Notes: generated by a model from the letters alone, not told the origin. A stretch of DNA of 64,000 nt from Diphasiastrum complanatum (GCA_029204225.1 CM055106.1:5434858-5498857); one strand, 5' to 3'; positions 35,038 to 47,480 are shown, counted from the first letter of the stretch. Numbers and translations are program-made.

Positions 35038-36310
35038 AACTCAATGAGCATGGGTGATATCCAGTGTCAGTTGAGTTTTTCCTCAAAGGGTAAAGACTAG
35101 GATCCTCTTCAGAGATTGGCAACAAGTTAGGTCAAGCCATAATCCTAGCAGATGGAAAGCAAAGTGTTTGAAAGGCTTTTGTCTGAGAACTCTACTCCGG
35201 TCAGCTGATTTTATAAGTGGAGGGGAACTATCAGACACACACCTCTCTCTTGGTGCAAATCTTGAATGAATGACAAGTTTTTGTTGTGGAAAAGAAAATT
35301 TGTTATAGGCTTTCTCTGGACCAACAATGATGAGAAGACATAATGAGTACGCTAACTTGTGTTACGTGTAAAGCAGCTGATCAACAAAGGAACTGTGAAA
35401 GTTGAATCTTGCATGAGAGACATGGTACTTCGAACGGATGCTAAGGGACAATTGGTATTGGAATCAAACTAGTGCAAACTCTGGGTGCATGTGTCTGATT
35501 CAAAGAGAGCTATTTGCAGCGTAGCGAGATGTACATTTCTTTTTTTGACTGTGAAGCAATTGACCAATGATGGAATTGTGAAAGTCATGTTTTGCGTGAC
35601 GGACATGGTGTTTCAAACAAACACGAAGAAATAGTTTGTATGCGGATCAGACTTGTGCGACCTCTTGGCTCTCCACAAGGTCAATGGTTACATTTGGGTT
35701 GATTCAAAGACAACTACTTCAAGCTAAGTGAGAGGTGCATTGCGGGGTACTCAATCTTTGCCTACCTTCAAGAGCCAAAAAGAAAAGGATCAAAATCAGG
35801 CTGGGACAAGGAGAGAAATCAAGGTGCAAAGACAAGAAGGCACGAAGTGGACCATAAAGTAGGCGATCAATGATAAATCCTTTGGCTCAAGGAGCCTTGA
35901 TACCTTTGCGAAAATGATCAAATCTGGAGCTCATGGAGCTATACACAAAGTGCAGAAAGGACAAATCCGGAGCTCAAAGGAGTTCCAAAGTCAAGGGCAG
36001 AAGTGACAAGGGTGATAATTTTAGCAAACCTCTGTCACCAAGTCAAATAAGATTCTCGGGTTTTATGTAAGCGATATAAAATCTACGCTTTTCCCAAGAC
36101 AAAGTGATATTTTCAAGTTATGTAATTTTTCAATATAAAGAGCTGAGCCTCCCACTTGTGGTGAGCCAGTTACAATCTTGATAAAAAGTGGCCAGTAAAT
36201 TGGGTACTATGCCAAGTAGCTTAAGTGTAGTTAATTTTAATTTGGAGAGTCTACATTTACTTTAATCTGACATCTAATGAGGACATCAGATTTTATAAAG
36301 GTGGGGTGGA

Positions 36311-36728
36311 TGTTGTAAAGCGAGTTTTACAATGCAAACTTTACTTCTGGCGCTAGCATTGTCCCCAGCGCCAGCAGCGTCGTTGTTGCTCCTGGTGCCA
36401 CTCCCGGCGCCACTGTGACCAGAATCCAGCCGACGCCAAGTTCCTATGGCTGAAAAACTTTGATCGGTTCTAGCGAAGTCCAGATAGCTCGGAGGCATGA
36501 TTAAAGGAAGCTTGGGGATCAATAAATTCTAGAGAGAGAAAATGTGCTTTACCAGCTTGGGCAGAGCACTTGGTATGAAGGGAGGTAAAGAATCCCACCA
36601 TAAACTATAGGGGAATGAGGGTTGTGACTCAGGGGAGCTCAAACCAAGTCTCAGCTTCTCTTGCTAGAATGTTGTCTTGGTGCCCGCCTTGGCATGCTAG
36701 CGCCCCGGAGACTAGGGCCGGTCACTAC
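36311..36728 (+). repeat. 3' LTR of LARD copy A, truncated
   Basis: It starts TGTTGTAAAGCG after the polypurine tract AAAGGTGGGGTGGA. Homology to the full 1215 bp LTR (54791-56005) stops near GGTCACTA at about 36722, where copia sequence takes over. Confidence 0.8.
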
Positions 36729-36764
36729 TGTGCCGGCGTCCCATAGTTCATCAAGAACCTATTT

Positions 36765-37873
36765 ATGGTGAAGAGCAGCCTGTTGAAGACGTTGGACAGC
36801 AAGGTCCAAGTTCGGAAAACATTGGACAACAAGGTCCAAGTTCAGAATACTTTGGACAACAAAGTGTTGACAAAGGTAAGGCTGTTGGACAGCCCAAACC
36901 AGTCCCGAAATGGTTGTTGCAGACTTTGCAGGACAACAAAATGGATCATTTCTATGAAGGGAAGACTCGTGCCTCTACTAGATCAGTAGAATTTGCTGAT
37001 TTTTTTGATTTTGCTCTTATTTCTATTGAGGATGGTGCAGTAGAACCTGTTTTTCATGAGCAAGCCAGAGGAGTAAAATGTTGGGAGGATGCGATGCAAG
37101 AGGAGTACAACTCACTCATGAAGAACCACACTTCGGTTCTTGTTGACCTTCCACATGGGGTTGGAATCTTCATCTCTCAACAACAATACATTGAGAGAAT
37201 TTTTTATTACTTGAAGAATCTTCTATGTCATCCCATGCCTCTTCGTGGGACAGCTTTGATGACGCCATCGTTGATGCATCTCTTGATAGTTTGCTAAATT
37301 TTTATGATGAAGATGTTGGACAGCAGGTTCAGTCATCTTCTTTTACAGGCCATTTTACATCATGAGCAGTCCATTATGCTTCAGGAACAACCTGCGGAAG
37401 ATTATGGACAACATGGTCCATGTTGGGAACACTTTGGGTAGCAAAGTGTTGAACAGCCCACAACAGTTCCTTGTCGGCTATTGGAAACTTTGCAAGACAA
37501 CAAAGAAATATCTTACTACGAAAGGAAGGCACATGCCTCTTTAAAATCAGTACCTCTTGCTGATTTTTTTGGTTCTACACTTACTCATGATGTTGGTACA
37601 TCGCCTATTCTATGCGAGCAAGTCATTGATGGTAAGGTTCGGGAGGATGTGATGCCAAAAGAGTTTGATACTCTTTTTTATTGTCCTTATGGTAAGAAAT
37701 ATTTTCGAATGATGTGGGAGCCTATGATGGATTACAAGTCCATGTTTCGACTTATTGTCGAGTTTATGTTGGTTCCCTACTTCGGATGGAGCATGCAAAT
37801 ACTCACCCTTCAACTTGATGTTTCATTATTACGCATTCTTTCCCTTTTATATGTTGGACATGATTGGGGATGA
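36765..37873 (+). pseudogene. Ty1/copia RT fragments, internally deleted and duplicated
   Basis: The first block (36765-37297) reads as the N-terminal edge of copia RT (CWEDAMQEEYNSLMKN, then VDLPHGVG) and then jumps straight to a C-terminal RT motif (GIFISQQQYIERI), so roughly 600 bp of RT is missing. A second, more diverged block (37362-37690) repeats the upstream part: GQQ/GQH repeats, LLETLQDNKEISYYERKAHAS against LLQTLQDNKMDHFYEGKTRAS. The two blocks look like a tandem duplication of the same pol region or two copies joined. A short GQQGPSSE repeat opens the first block. The copia polypurine tract and LTR follow at 37983. Confidence 0.7.
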
Positions 37874-37982
37874 GATTTCGACTACTTCGGGGCGAAGTTT
37901 ATTTGGCGACATGAAGTTCGGACAACAAGTTGCATTTTTCTCTTTCGAAAAGTTACTTCATGTTATGTTATGAATTTCCATT

Positions 37983-37991
37983 TAAGGAGGG
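37983..37991 (+). other. Copia polypurine tract
   Basis: TAAGGAGGG immediately before the LTR start TGTTGGAAGG. Confidence 0.75.
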
Positions 37992-38494
37992 TGTTGGAAG
38001 GTAAATGGAATTGCTTACATTACCATAGGTTACTTTGACCCAAAAGGTCGAGAGTTGTGTAACCATGGTCATTTATTATATTAGGCCTACTAAACTTAGT
38101 TAGTATGAAATTAACTTGGTAGGGACTCATGGGTCCACTAGGCCTAATTGTGACATTAAGTACCCCAACTTGACATATTGGAGGTACCTTATTCTTTCTA
38201 TGTAACTTATAGAAAGTTGGATAGTCAATAGTCAAGTAGTTGGACAGCCAATAGTCAAGTAGTTGATAGCCAATAGTCATGAAGTTAGATAGTCATCTTG
38301 GACTATATATATGTGTGCATCCCATTTGTATGAGACACTTTTGTAAGCATTACTGACTATTTTCCTTGGCTGTCCACGAGTTTCTACAAGAGAGTTTCTA
38401 GCCATCTCTCTCTTTCTTTTGAGAATGCTTTGTGTGATTGAATAGTTAAGGTCTTGGATCCTTAGGCTTCTATTTCCTACAATTGCATCTAACA
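37992..38494 (+). repeat. Copia 3' LTR, 503 bp
   Basis: It begins TGTTGGAAGG and ends CATCTAACA, the TG...CA of an LTR. A TATA-type box (TATATATA) lies at 38304-38311, followed by a CT-rich leader. A ~23 bp tandem repeat (AGCCAATAGTCAAGTAGTTG type) precedes it at 38219-38292. No second LTR copy is in the window. Confidence 0.75.
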
Positions 38495-38746
38495 TCCAAA
38501 CGTGCAATATGAGTTGACTTTGCTCTATTTATAATTAAACAACAAAAACAAAAGCCAAGAAATAAGACAACAACAACACACACCCAATTTTAGTGGAAGG
38601 TAAAAGCAAGAGAACAAAAAATTTAAAGTTCAAGATCATGGGCTTTCCTTCCATCTAAGTTTTTCCATTTTGGAAGGCATGGAGGGCTACTGATCTGATC
38701 TCACAAAGGTTTCCTAACCATTGTTGAGAGAGATGCTAGTATCAAG

Positions 38747-38932
38747 TCATTCTTGGAGTACAATAGGTACAATAAATTCAACCAACATTACAGTTTCTTG
38801 TTCGAAGACTAGCTGGAAATGGGTGTGGCTGATGGAGCGCTTATGGGTTGTGCAAAATGCCCATAAGGCCTCTTGAAGCTTATGCTCCCAATCCGATCTG
38901 CTAGCTTCTACAATTTCGCAATAATTTCGCAA
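38747..38932 (-). pseudogene. Ty3/gypsy integrase C-terminal fragment
   Basis: The minus-strand frame contains DWEHKLQEALWAFCTTHK and FQLVF, then VMLVEF, the well-known end of the gypsy integrase core (normally W-D-x-x-L-x-x-A-L-W-A-Y-R-T-T, then P-F-x-L-V-Y-G-x-E). The catalytic DDE residues lie outside the fragment. It is an isolated remnant between the copia LTR and the STP gene, with no LTR nearby. Confidence 0.75.
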
Positions 38933-39201
38933 AGGATTTAGAAGAAAATTTTGCCTACCGATTGCATATTGAATAATATGGTGTGCTCTTGCTGGATTAC
39001 AAGAAAATCAAAAAGCAGAAACCTCAACACGTACAATAATTTTGTTGTCGATCCTCACCTAGTAGCTTCGAATGAGATTGGCTTGACTATATTTCAGCAA
39101 TGAAAGGATCTGAGTACCTTATTTGAATTTCAGAAAATTTGGTCTGTGATTATTCATGTTACATCTTCAAAATGACATCAATCAACTAAGCCAAAGAGAA
39201 A
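38933..39201. other. 3' flank of the STP gene
   Basis: AT-rich; should contain the 3' untranslated region of the gene at 39202. No other feature seen. Confidence 0.5.
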
Positions 39202-42200
39202 TCATTGTTGTCCTTTAGCTTCTAATTCAATGCTGCTGTGTTCATATTTTTCCACCACTGACCCAGTATCAATGGCAGGAACAATGCGCTTCCAAAACCA
39301 ATGAGCTCTCCAAACATGAATCATCTCTTCTATAGGAACATTTCTGGTTTCAGGCAAAAGAAAGTATACAAATACTGTCATAATGAATTCCCAGCCTGCA
39401 AAGAAGAGGAAAATGCCATATTTGAAATGGCACAGCATCTTCAGAAAGGCTTGTGCTATGACAAAGGTGAAGAAGAGGTTGACTGAGACAGTGATGCTTT
39501 GACCGGCAGAGCGAGTTTCAAGAGGGAAAATTTCACTAGGCACCAACCAACCCAAGCCACCCCAGGACCATCCAAAGCCAGCCACAAAGATGCAAATGAG
39601 GAGGACCACAACTACTGAGTAGCCCTTTGACAAAGACTTGTCCCCTCCAAATTTTGACGCTAAGATGATGGCAATAATTACCTGTAAACATGAGCTGATT
39701 GATCAGTTTTCAATCCCGGGTGGACAGATGGATTTCCAAAATCATATGTCAAATTGTTGCAAATCATCAAAAAAAAATCAGCTAGTGTTCCCAGTCAATA
39801 CATTCTTTAATCACCCAGTCCAAGGCTCCTTGGCCATGGGAAGCCCACTGGCCAATTTCAGAGCCCAAATCTGATAGCCTTCCATGGCAGAAGGGCCTCA
39901 AACCAGGCGTGAAATCAGGTCCAAGGTTTCCACATTATGGTGTTCAATTTGGAGGAATTTTCCACAGGAAGGTCTGCCAAATTGGATAACCATTGCAGAT
40001 GGAAGGCTGATCAACACAAAGCTCCAATATTGTGCAGGGTGAGATGGCTCCAAAACAAAGAGAAACTAAGGAACGCAAATTCGTACCTCAGATCACTGCT
40101 TCAAAATCTTCAAGACAGCTTTCAATTTTTAGAATAAACAATGAGCAAAAATCAAACTGTTTTGCTGAGAATTAGCTCTAGAAGCTGGACCTATGCTGCA
40201 TGCCTTAAGACAAATCAGAAAATAGCAAATCGAGTATTTCAGGACAGTGCAGAGCAGAATTGATCCACTATTGCAAGGTCAAACATAAAACCAAAGACCC
40301 ACTATTGCAAGATCAATTACAAAGCCAAAACAAAAGACCCACTATTGGAAGATCCTACAGGAAGTAATAGATCAAAAGGTACCTGGCAAACAACCATTTG
40401 TATGCCTCCAATCATGAAAAGCAGGCGTCGTCCCCACCTGTCAACAGTGGCGATTGTAACTAAGGCTCCAACCATGATGACAACTCCAGTGAACACAGAG
40501 GAATAAAGCGACGCGTTCCCTCCAAAGCCAAGGCTCTGGAACAGAACAGGAGCATAAAAAAGTATGGAATTTATTCCTGTCAGTAGCTGGAACGCAGGAA
40601 GGGCAATGGCCATCACCAACTGAGGACGGTTCCTCCTTTTGAGAATGTTTCTGAAAGGATGCTGCACTGCTTTGGCAATTTCACTCGCCTCTATCAGATC
40701 AGTATACTCAACATCGACGCTTTTAGTGCCACGAATTTTTTCCAGGATTTTCCTTCCCTTATCCAAATACCCACGTTCAATAAGGCTATTTGGCGTTTCA
40801 GGAAGGAATAGGCCACCAAGTGTCATCACAGATGCAGGTACTGCTGCCAATCCCAACGAAAGCCGCCAGCCCCAAGGGGTTATTTTTTGTGTTCCATAAT
40901 TCACTAGATTGGCAGTCAGAATCCCTATTGTTGTTGCAAGCTGGAAAAGCATATTCAACCCCCCTCGCAAATGTGCAGGAGCCATCTCTGATAGATAGAG
41001 AGGTACAGCCTGCATGACACAAAGAACAAATCGATTCAATATTCACAATTGAAGAGTAATTCACGCAATTCAGAATGTTCCAAATAGTATCGAACTGTTT
41101 CAAATCGCATCAAATCGATCCGATTTTGCTTAACTGGTCAAAGGTCGGTGTTCTGTTCTGATTCAAATCGATTGAACTGTTTCGAATCAATTACATCTTA
41201 CCTTTGAATCCATCAAATTTAATAGAAGGAATCCGTACTACACAGATTTGTGCTATTCCTTCTGCTTAATCAGGGATCGGACAAAGGTAAGATCTAACAA
41301 AGCTTAGAGAGTGACAACCAACAGCACGGACATTATATACTAACCTGATTGCCAAATCCAACACCAACTCCAAGCATGATTCGCCCAAGCAGAAGCATTG
41401 CCAAGTTCACAGCTCCGGCATTAAGGCCAGCTCCAACTAAAAAGGAAATGCCTCCAATTATGATGGTTGGTTTACGACCCCATGCTCGGGTCGTGTATGA
41501 TGCACCAAAAGTGGCAACTAAGCCTGCAATGTACAGCGATGAAGTGAAGGCTGCCAGTCCTTGATTGTCATACTTGCAATAATCATCCTCATGGGAGACT
41601 TTCTTATGCTTCCTTCGCTCGACCGCTGGGAAGAATTTATTGAGAAAATCGTCCATTGATGTGACTCCGCCTAGTTGCAAGACTTTGCTCAATAATTGTA
41701 TTCTTTATCCTCACTCTTGGGCTTAAGTTTAACAAATGTTTAATCAATTCAAACAAACTGAAAATTTGCCCAGTTGCTTCTCCTTCCATTAGCATAGCAA
41801 AGGATAGTAAAACGTTGGTTTCATCCACCATAGCCTCTGAATTACGCGAAGGGGGAGAGTCTGTCTTTTTGACAATATACAGGCTTGGGAAAGGAAAAGA
41901 GTAGAAAGGAAGGCTATAACACATGCTAGTAAGTGAAAGAGATCAACTGTGGATGACAAATTAGAAATCTACAGCACAAACAAGAAAAATTATGCTTTGA
42001 TGCTCCCTATTACTGACTTCTTAGATCAGCAACAGGGACTTGAGTCTGGACATATGTGTACAAGATGATCACTCTTATTCGATTGGAGCCTGAGTCTTTG
42101 TGGATTTTCGAGCCTGGGTGTTCATGGATACAAAAACCAGTCGTATTCTAGTCAAGCATGGATCTAAACAAACACTATAACCACTCTTATCCGACCCAAG

Positions 42201-42620
42201 CCTGGATCTTGGTGGACAGAGTAACCACTATTCCACTGAGACACCTCACAAGGCTTAAACACAAAAACTGCATTGCTTACAATCTAACTTAAACCCGAAC
42301 TCGCGCCACAATATGTGCCCAACAGAAGTAACAATCCAGTTCACAATCCAGACAAGCAATAAAATATGTACACACAATTACATTGAAAGATTTGCCTGTG
42401 CTGATGCCCAACAAAGGGGCTTACAAGGAATACAAGAAACTAACAGAATAGGACAGAGCTGTAATGTGATGAGGTTGGTTGTACCAGAAATGCCAATATC
42501 GAAACCGAAAAGTAGACCTCCACTGGCAGCCACCAGGCATGCCACTACCACAAACACAGTAGTGTGCCCCGCATACTGCTTGGCACTGCCTCCTTTCAAG
42601 AGCGCCACTGTTCCTGCCAT
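39202..42620 (-). CDS. STP-type monosaccharide/H+ symporter (STP7-like), four exons
   Basis: A plasma-membrane sugar/proton symporter importing monosaccharides from the cell wall space (major facilitator superfamily, 12 helices). Exons on the minus strand: 42620-42485, 41670-41345, 41009-40383, 39681-39202. Introns are GT-AG of 814, 335 and 701 bp with phases 1, 0, 0. The product is 522 residues, normal for STPs. Visible motifs: [14 protein letters not shown] with the proton-binding Asp41; Cys77 (DDYCKYD) and Cys447 (KMLCHFKYG), the lid-disulfide pair known in STPs; [61 protein letters not shown]; and [11 protein letters not shown]. The start is the ATG giving the short cytosolic leader expected for the family. 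Gly405 stands where most STPs have Pro (WSWGPLGW). No stops or frameshifts were seen, so it is probably functional. Subgroup assignment is from memory of STP7 sequences. Confidence 0.93.
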
Positions 42621-43186
42621 CACACAAATATATATCAAACCTACCCACAAGATAGCTCGTGCGCTATGCAATAATTCCTCGTTTTCTGCTTCTTTTCCAG
42701 GTTGAAGTTGAGGAGAGAGGGATCAGTTTCTATATCTTCCTACGAATTGCTAAAATTTTCACAAAACAGGAGGATAATTCAGATCTACCCCCCTTTCTAG
42801 AGACATGCAAGAAATTTATTTCATAGCCTCCTCCCGGCCCATAACAAGCTTAGCAAATACTGCCTGTTTTGGAATGAAATAGACACCAAAGCCAGCTCTT
42901 TTCTATGGTGCCTGAGCTACACTGACATAAATAACAAAACCCATTCCGAGATGGGCACCATAACAGAGTATTGACGCTCTGAGCTGAAGGAAGGGAGGGA
43001 GGTAGGGAGAGACTGAGAGGGAGAGAGCTGCTTTGGGAAGTGAGCCAGAACTTCTTCTTCAAGTATAAGTCAACTCTCTATCTCTCCCCCTCTCCTCTCC
43101 ACAGTCTCTCACACACACACTTCACGCCCCCTCTCTCCTCTGAGTGTATATCTCTCACACTCAGATCTCTCTCTTCTTTCTCTCTC

Positions 43187-43222
<36 letters not shown>
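42621..43222 (-). promoter_or_regulatory. Upstream region of the STP gene with CT/GA-rich tracts
   Basis: The ~600 bp upstream of the ATG contains strongly CT-rich (GA on the gene strand) sequence, including a (CT)n microsatellite at about 43178-43222 and mixed CA/CT text at 43080-43165. Such GA-rich leaders are common in plant 5' untranslated regions. I could not place a TATA box or transcription start with confidence. Confidence 0.4.
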
Positions 43223-43226
<4 letters not shown>

Positions 43227-43668
43227 GTGAAATTCCTTTGAATAATATGGTTGTTGTCATTAACTTCCCACACCACCATGTGAAACCACTCTTATTAGTT
43301 GAGCTCCTCCAAGCCAAATTGGATTCTCTACTATTTCATGGATTGATAATCCCAAGAAACATTATTACAACATACTAAGAAAAAAACAAAAAGATGGTGG
43401 GGCTAGAAATGGTAAACATCATGTTGCACCTCTTCAACATAAAGATTTTCATGCATCTCTCCAACACTATCAACATAGTTTAAACAACATGAATAGGTGA
43501 TTATAACTTGGCACCCACTTAGAGTCCTCTAATGCTCATATGAGTACAATGTTGAGTTTGAAAGTTGGGCCAAAGACAACAGTTGCAGCTGGAACAGATG
43601 CAAGTTCAGTTTGATGAGAAACTCAAATCACTAGATGCTACCAAGATAGGAGAACCTCCTAAGTAGAT

Positions 43669-43917
43669 GTGGCAACTTTTAGAAGAAAAAATGTATGGTG
43701 TTCAATCTGTGTAGGAAACCATACGGTTTACGAATGTCCATTGATGAAGGATAGACTAACAATTAGATATCGCCATCTATGTAATGCTTCATCACATGAG
43801 ACTGCATTTTGTCCATTCAATCCAAGAGTTATTCAGCAAAGAGAAACTTTGTATGTAATGCTTGCTTTTCTACTATGTATATTGTTAAAATTGTCAAAAT
43901 CTAGCTTTGATCTATGA
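43669..43917 (+). pseudogene. Zinc-knuckle fragment, gag-like
   Basis: The frame carries CSICVGNHTVYEC, a CX2CX3HX4C knuckle with the same unusual spacing as the gypsy gag at 1756-2268, followed by a second Cys/His cluster (LCNASSHETAFC). It probably derives from a retrotransposon gag. No LTR, protease or RT is found close by, and the frame continues into a non-specific hydrophobic tail. Confidence 0.45.
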
Positions 43918-45200
43918 TTATATGTGTATCCCACACGTGTGGAGCTTGTTCCCAGTTCCCACGTGTGGATGGTAGGCCTAAATGCATTTATTTTTAGTTA
44001 GATAGAAAAAGTCTTGATTGACACAAGTATGAATTAGTGAAAAACTAATCAAGTTGAAAATTGCCATTTGGCACAATTGTATTAATTGATCAAGCATACC
44101 CATGTATGGAGGTTTCCCACGTGTGTACATATCTAGAAAACATCATAATTTGTTTGCTCACAATCAATATAGCTCTTACAATTTGTCATAAATCGAATGT
44201 GGACTTACACATTGAGTAAAATATGTCTCTTTCTTTACAACAGCTTATAAATTGTAGACTTGCACCTCTATTACTTTCGATTTGGAATACACTCCGATAT
44301 AGGTATGTATATGGCGAACATCGTGATGTTTAGAAGTAATGGTAGCACACCTACGATGCTATGTTGTTTAAACTAGTTTAAGAAGCAGTTTTTTTTCCAA
44401 ATCTAAGTACGCGAGTATGTCACTGCTTTTGATTATATCATCTTTGAAAATTTATGGCAATAAATAGACTCGAAGTTTCCAATAACCATTCTTCGAAGGA
44501 GACGTCTTTCGTCACAACCATGACTTCCTCACATGATTCTCTCACGACAACTATTCAGGTTAGTGTTGCAAAACGTTATTCAAGTGCTACTTTACAAGCG
44601 CAAAAAATGGTCGTATCTACACGATGGTAGTGTCTACACAAATGGTGTGTCTAAACAAATGGACATAGTAAGACGATGATAGAGTAGGAAAATGTTCCTA
44701 CCTTACTACATCTGAAAATAGTAAACAACCAATCTAATTTTTGTTTTTTAATCATACCTCACTAAACAAGACAACATGTATGATTGTTCTTCAGTTTTTG
44801 CCCATTTAGATAGGTAAAAACCAATGAAACAAGTATTGATAACCTAGACGCTCTTAATGCACATGGAGTTGTGCAAGAGATCGCCACACTCGTAGGGATT
44901 GGAACGACATGGATTTGCCCTAATCCTATTACAAGTGTTAGGATTAAATGCTTGGCTAAGTATAAGTGCGCACATGTATTGCTTTATTTTTAAGACACTG
45001 TTAGCATTTAAAAAGATTTTGTTAATCACTAAGATCCAAAATCATCCCTTGATCTTTGGCTATGGAAGACAACACAAGTAGCACCATTGGCAATGTAGAA
45101 AATCAACATCTACTTGATGAAAGAGATGCAAACTCAACAAGATCTTGATCAAACATCAAATATATGATAAAATGAAGTTTTTATCCGTACAATAACAGTA
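43918..45200. other. Intergenic sequence with G-box palindromes
   Basis: No gene recognised. A 12 bp perfect palindrome, CCACACGTGTGG, lies at 43931-43942, and further CACGTGT words at 43961, 44120 and 45218 give ACGT-core (G-box-like) sites. Function is not claimed. Confidence 0.5.
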
Positions 45201-45229
45201 AGGTACTGTATTCTACACGTGTGGATCCA

Positions 45230-45672
45230 ATAATGAACATAAAATTGCATTCTACACACAAAATTGCAAGATATCATCATTGTAGTGCACCAATGGATAG
45301 ATGAACCCAAGAGAACTCATGTATAAGCATGAAATGAGATAAGAGAGAGAGAATCATGTTCTCCCACACTTGTACACTATTTATAACAGGTCTTTTCCCT
45401 ATTTTGAATGCGGTTTCCCTCCATAGAAACTTCTATATCCAAAATCCTATTCATAATATGGACTAGATTCAATGTACCAATCATTCAAATTTGAATGGGT
45501 CCAAACTCGCCTACTTACTTTCCCTCACTTTCCAAAAGTGGTGATTCAAAAACATTAAGAATAATATAACTTTGAAATATCTATCTCTTAGTTTAAAATG
45601 CATATTGGCCTAAATTGCCAATTAACCAAAATATGACTAAATTAGTCGATATTTCTCACACTCCCTCTTCAA
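45230..45672 (-). repeat. Copia-like 3' LTR with polypurine tract
   Basis: On the minus strand a polypurine tract TTGAAGAGGGAG (45672-45661) is followed by TGTGAGAAATATCG from 45660. A TATAAATAG box lies downstream near 45380 with a CT-rich leader after it. This is the layout of an LTR promoter. The LTR 3' end was not pinned down, and no pol is readable upstream. Confidence 0.45.
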
Positions 45673-46377
45673 CTAGTTTTGGCATAGTTTTAACCATAGA
45701 ACTTTGATCCAACTTTAGAATGATCTCCATCCTAAGTATAGATCTCCTTTCTAAAGTTCTAAAGTAATTTACATAATTGATATAGTGAATATTGTCCACA
45801 TTGGATGTTAAACTATTTCTTACATCATCAAGCCATCACACTTGAGGCATGTGCACCATATTTTATTTTTAAAATAATTTTTCTACAAGAAACAAAAATC
45901 AAGTACATGTCACTTTAGCACAATAGTTTAACTTATAATAACAAAGTCTTTATGAACAAGAAAACATGCATGTTTATTACTCACCTTGTTAACTTGAGTA
46001 GTGTTTTCATCGCTAGATTGATATGAATGTAATTCATCTCGTTGTAATAAATGTCCAAAGTTGGATAAAACACACTAAGGTGAGGAAGAGAGTCAAAAAG
46101 AGAATGACAATGGTTGCCATCATCTCTAAGTCGAGGACCTTACACCACGTGCATCCGATGAAGAAGAGCATTTGCAGAAAAAGAGTAAAGTACATGCCTC
46201 ACAAAAATGGAAGAATTAAAACAAGCAAACCAATCTTGGATGCATGCGAGTTCTAAGCTTGTACATCTCCTCTACGAGAATTGGCTTTCATCACACATTG
46301 GGCCTATATGACAAGCAGCAGTCACAATAGCATATTCAAATTCAATGTGAGCAAATAGACAGACAAGGTGCCATATT
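45673..46377. other. Non-coding sequence upstream of copia element
   Basis: Short frames only. The first part may be the internal region of the minus-strand LTR element at 45230-45672; nothing recognisable is encoded. Confidence 0.4.
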
Positions 46378-46382
46378 CCATG

Positions 46383-46830
46383 TGTTGGATTTATATGCTC
46401 AGGACCAGATCCATTTGGTAATGAGCATCCTGAAAAAACCCATCGATGAAGCCGACAAATTTGACCAAACCGACAAATCTGACGAAGTCGACAAATTTGA
46501 CTCAGCCGACAAATCTGACTTCGTCATCAGGAAAAAGTTGATCCAAGTCTTTATGGCAGTTCACCTACTTGTACATCGTCTTTATTACTTAAAAGCAGTT
46601 ACCAACTACAAGGCGGCTGTAATTAATTAATCACTAAATTGTGCTCATCAGCTTCACGCCCATGTACTCACCTTCTGATTTTTATCACGAGTACAATTTG
46701 CACACTACTGTTTTGTTCTATTGAACATTACTACTGTTTATTCATCTTGTTTACTGCTGGTAACTATTGCACTTCCGATCTACAATCGTCCGTTGTTCTA
46801 CTTCCACTGCTATCCCACCGATCTATGACA
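46383..46830 (+). repeat. 5' LTR of copia element, 448 bp
   Basis: TGTTGGATTT...TATGACA. It contains four 18 bp units of the GACAAATYTGAC type (about 46455-46520). Relative to the 3' LTR it lacks 104 bp (equivalent to 48566-48669), including the TATA box. Confidence 0.9.
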
Positions 46831-46842
46831 CGGTATCAGACC
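46831..46842 (+). other. Primer-binding site of copia element
   Basis: CGGTATCAGACC follows the LTR end directly and resembles TGGTATCAGAGC with two changes. Confidence 0.7.
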
Positions 46843-46964
46843 GGGTGGTTCGATAATCTGCATTTCTATTGTAGGTAATCAGTCTTGTATCTACCAAGAC
46901 ATCGTTCAACCAACAACATTCTGATATCGTTGTTTCTACCAACGATCTCTCACTCTTTACTATA

Positions 46965-47480
46965 ATGGATTCATCTTCTAGTTCATCTTTGATCGACAAA
47001 CTCGATGGAGATACCCACCATCTCTGGAAGTTCAAGATGAAAGTAGTTCTACTTGCCAAAGAACCGTGGGACATAGTTGATGGCACAGAGGTCAAGCCAA
47101 AAGGTGATGCAACCATCATCACCAAATGGAGATTGATAGATGGCAAGGCACTTGCCATGATTACTCTCAATATCAAAGACTCTCAAATCATCCATATACG
47201 AGCTTCTCAGACTGCTAAGGATGCATGGGACATCCTAGCAACTCTTTACAATATCAGGGACGTCACTTCCAAACTTCATTTGAGGAAGAAATTCTTCACC
47301 CTGAGAATGTCTGAAGCAGATAGTATTTTGAGTCATCTCAACTCTTTCAAAATCTTATGGAGCAGATGACTGCAACTGGCTCAGTCATTGAAGATTCCAA
47401 TGTCGTTATGACTCTATCATCGAGTCTACCTGATGCCTATGAAAATTGGGTCATGGAAATTTCTAAACTTCAATAGTATT
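46965..47480 (+). pseudogene. Copia gag (UBN2-type)
   Basis: From the ATG at 46965 it reads the typical copia Gag start: KLDGDTHHLWKFKM, ending in W-D-I-V-D-G around residue 40, then KDAWDILATLY and KLHLRKKFFTLRM. The frame shifts near 47366 and continues as MTATGSVIEDSNVVMTLSSSLP to a stop near 47477. The zinc knuckle and protease that should follow are gone; the sequence jumps to the integrase zinc-binding region. Confidence 0.85.

Larger units (their letters stand above)
33638..36728 (+). mobile_element. LARD-like non-autonomous LTR element, copy A
   Basis: Order on +: a partial 5' LTR (33638-34199, ending GCGCTACA), primer site at 34202-34214, a 2.1 kb internal region without gag or pol, a polypurine tract at 36297-36310, and a partial 3' LTR from 36311 (TGTTGTAAAG). 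The 5' LTR lacks its first half and the 3' LTR its second half. The internal region is shared with 56021-58148 (+) and 62013-64000 (-), so it is a conserved non-coding family feature, as in LARD elements. Movement would depend on proteins from a related autonomous element. Confidence 0.8.

Noticed and set aside
33638-36728. Possible protein-coding gene cluster
   Set aside because: Frames are short and the DNA is repeated at three places with LTRs and primer sites; it is a non-autonomous LTR element.
46023-46256. 77-residue Lys-rich frame upstream of the copia element
   Set aside because: Basic composition alone; no domain, no exon context, and in a repeat-derived neighbourhood.
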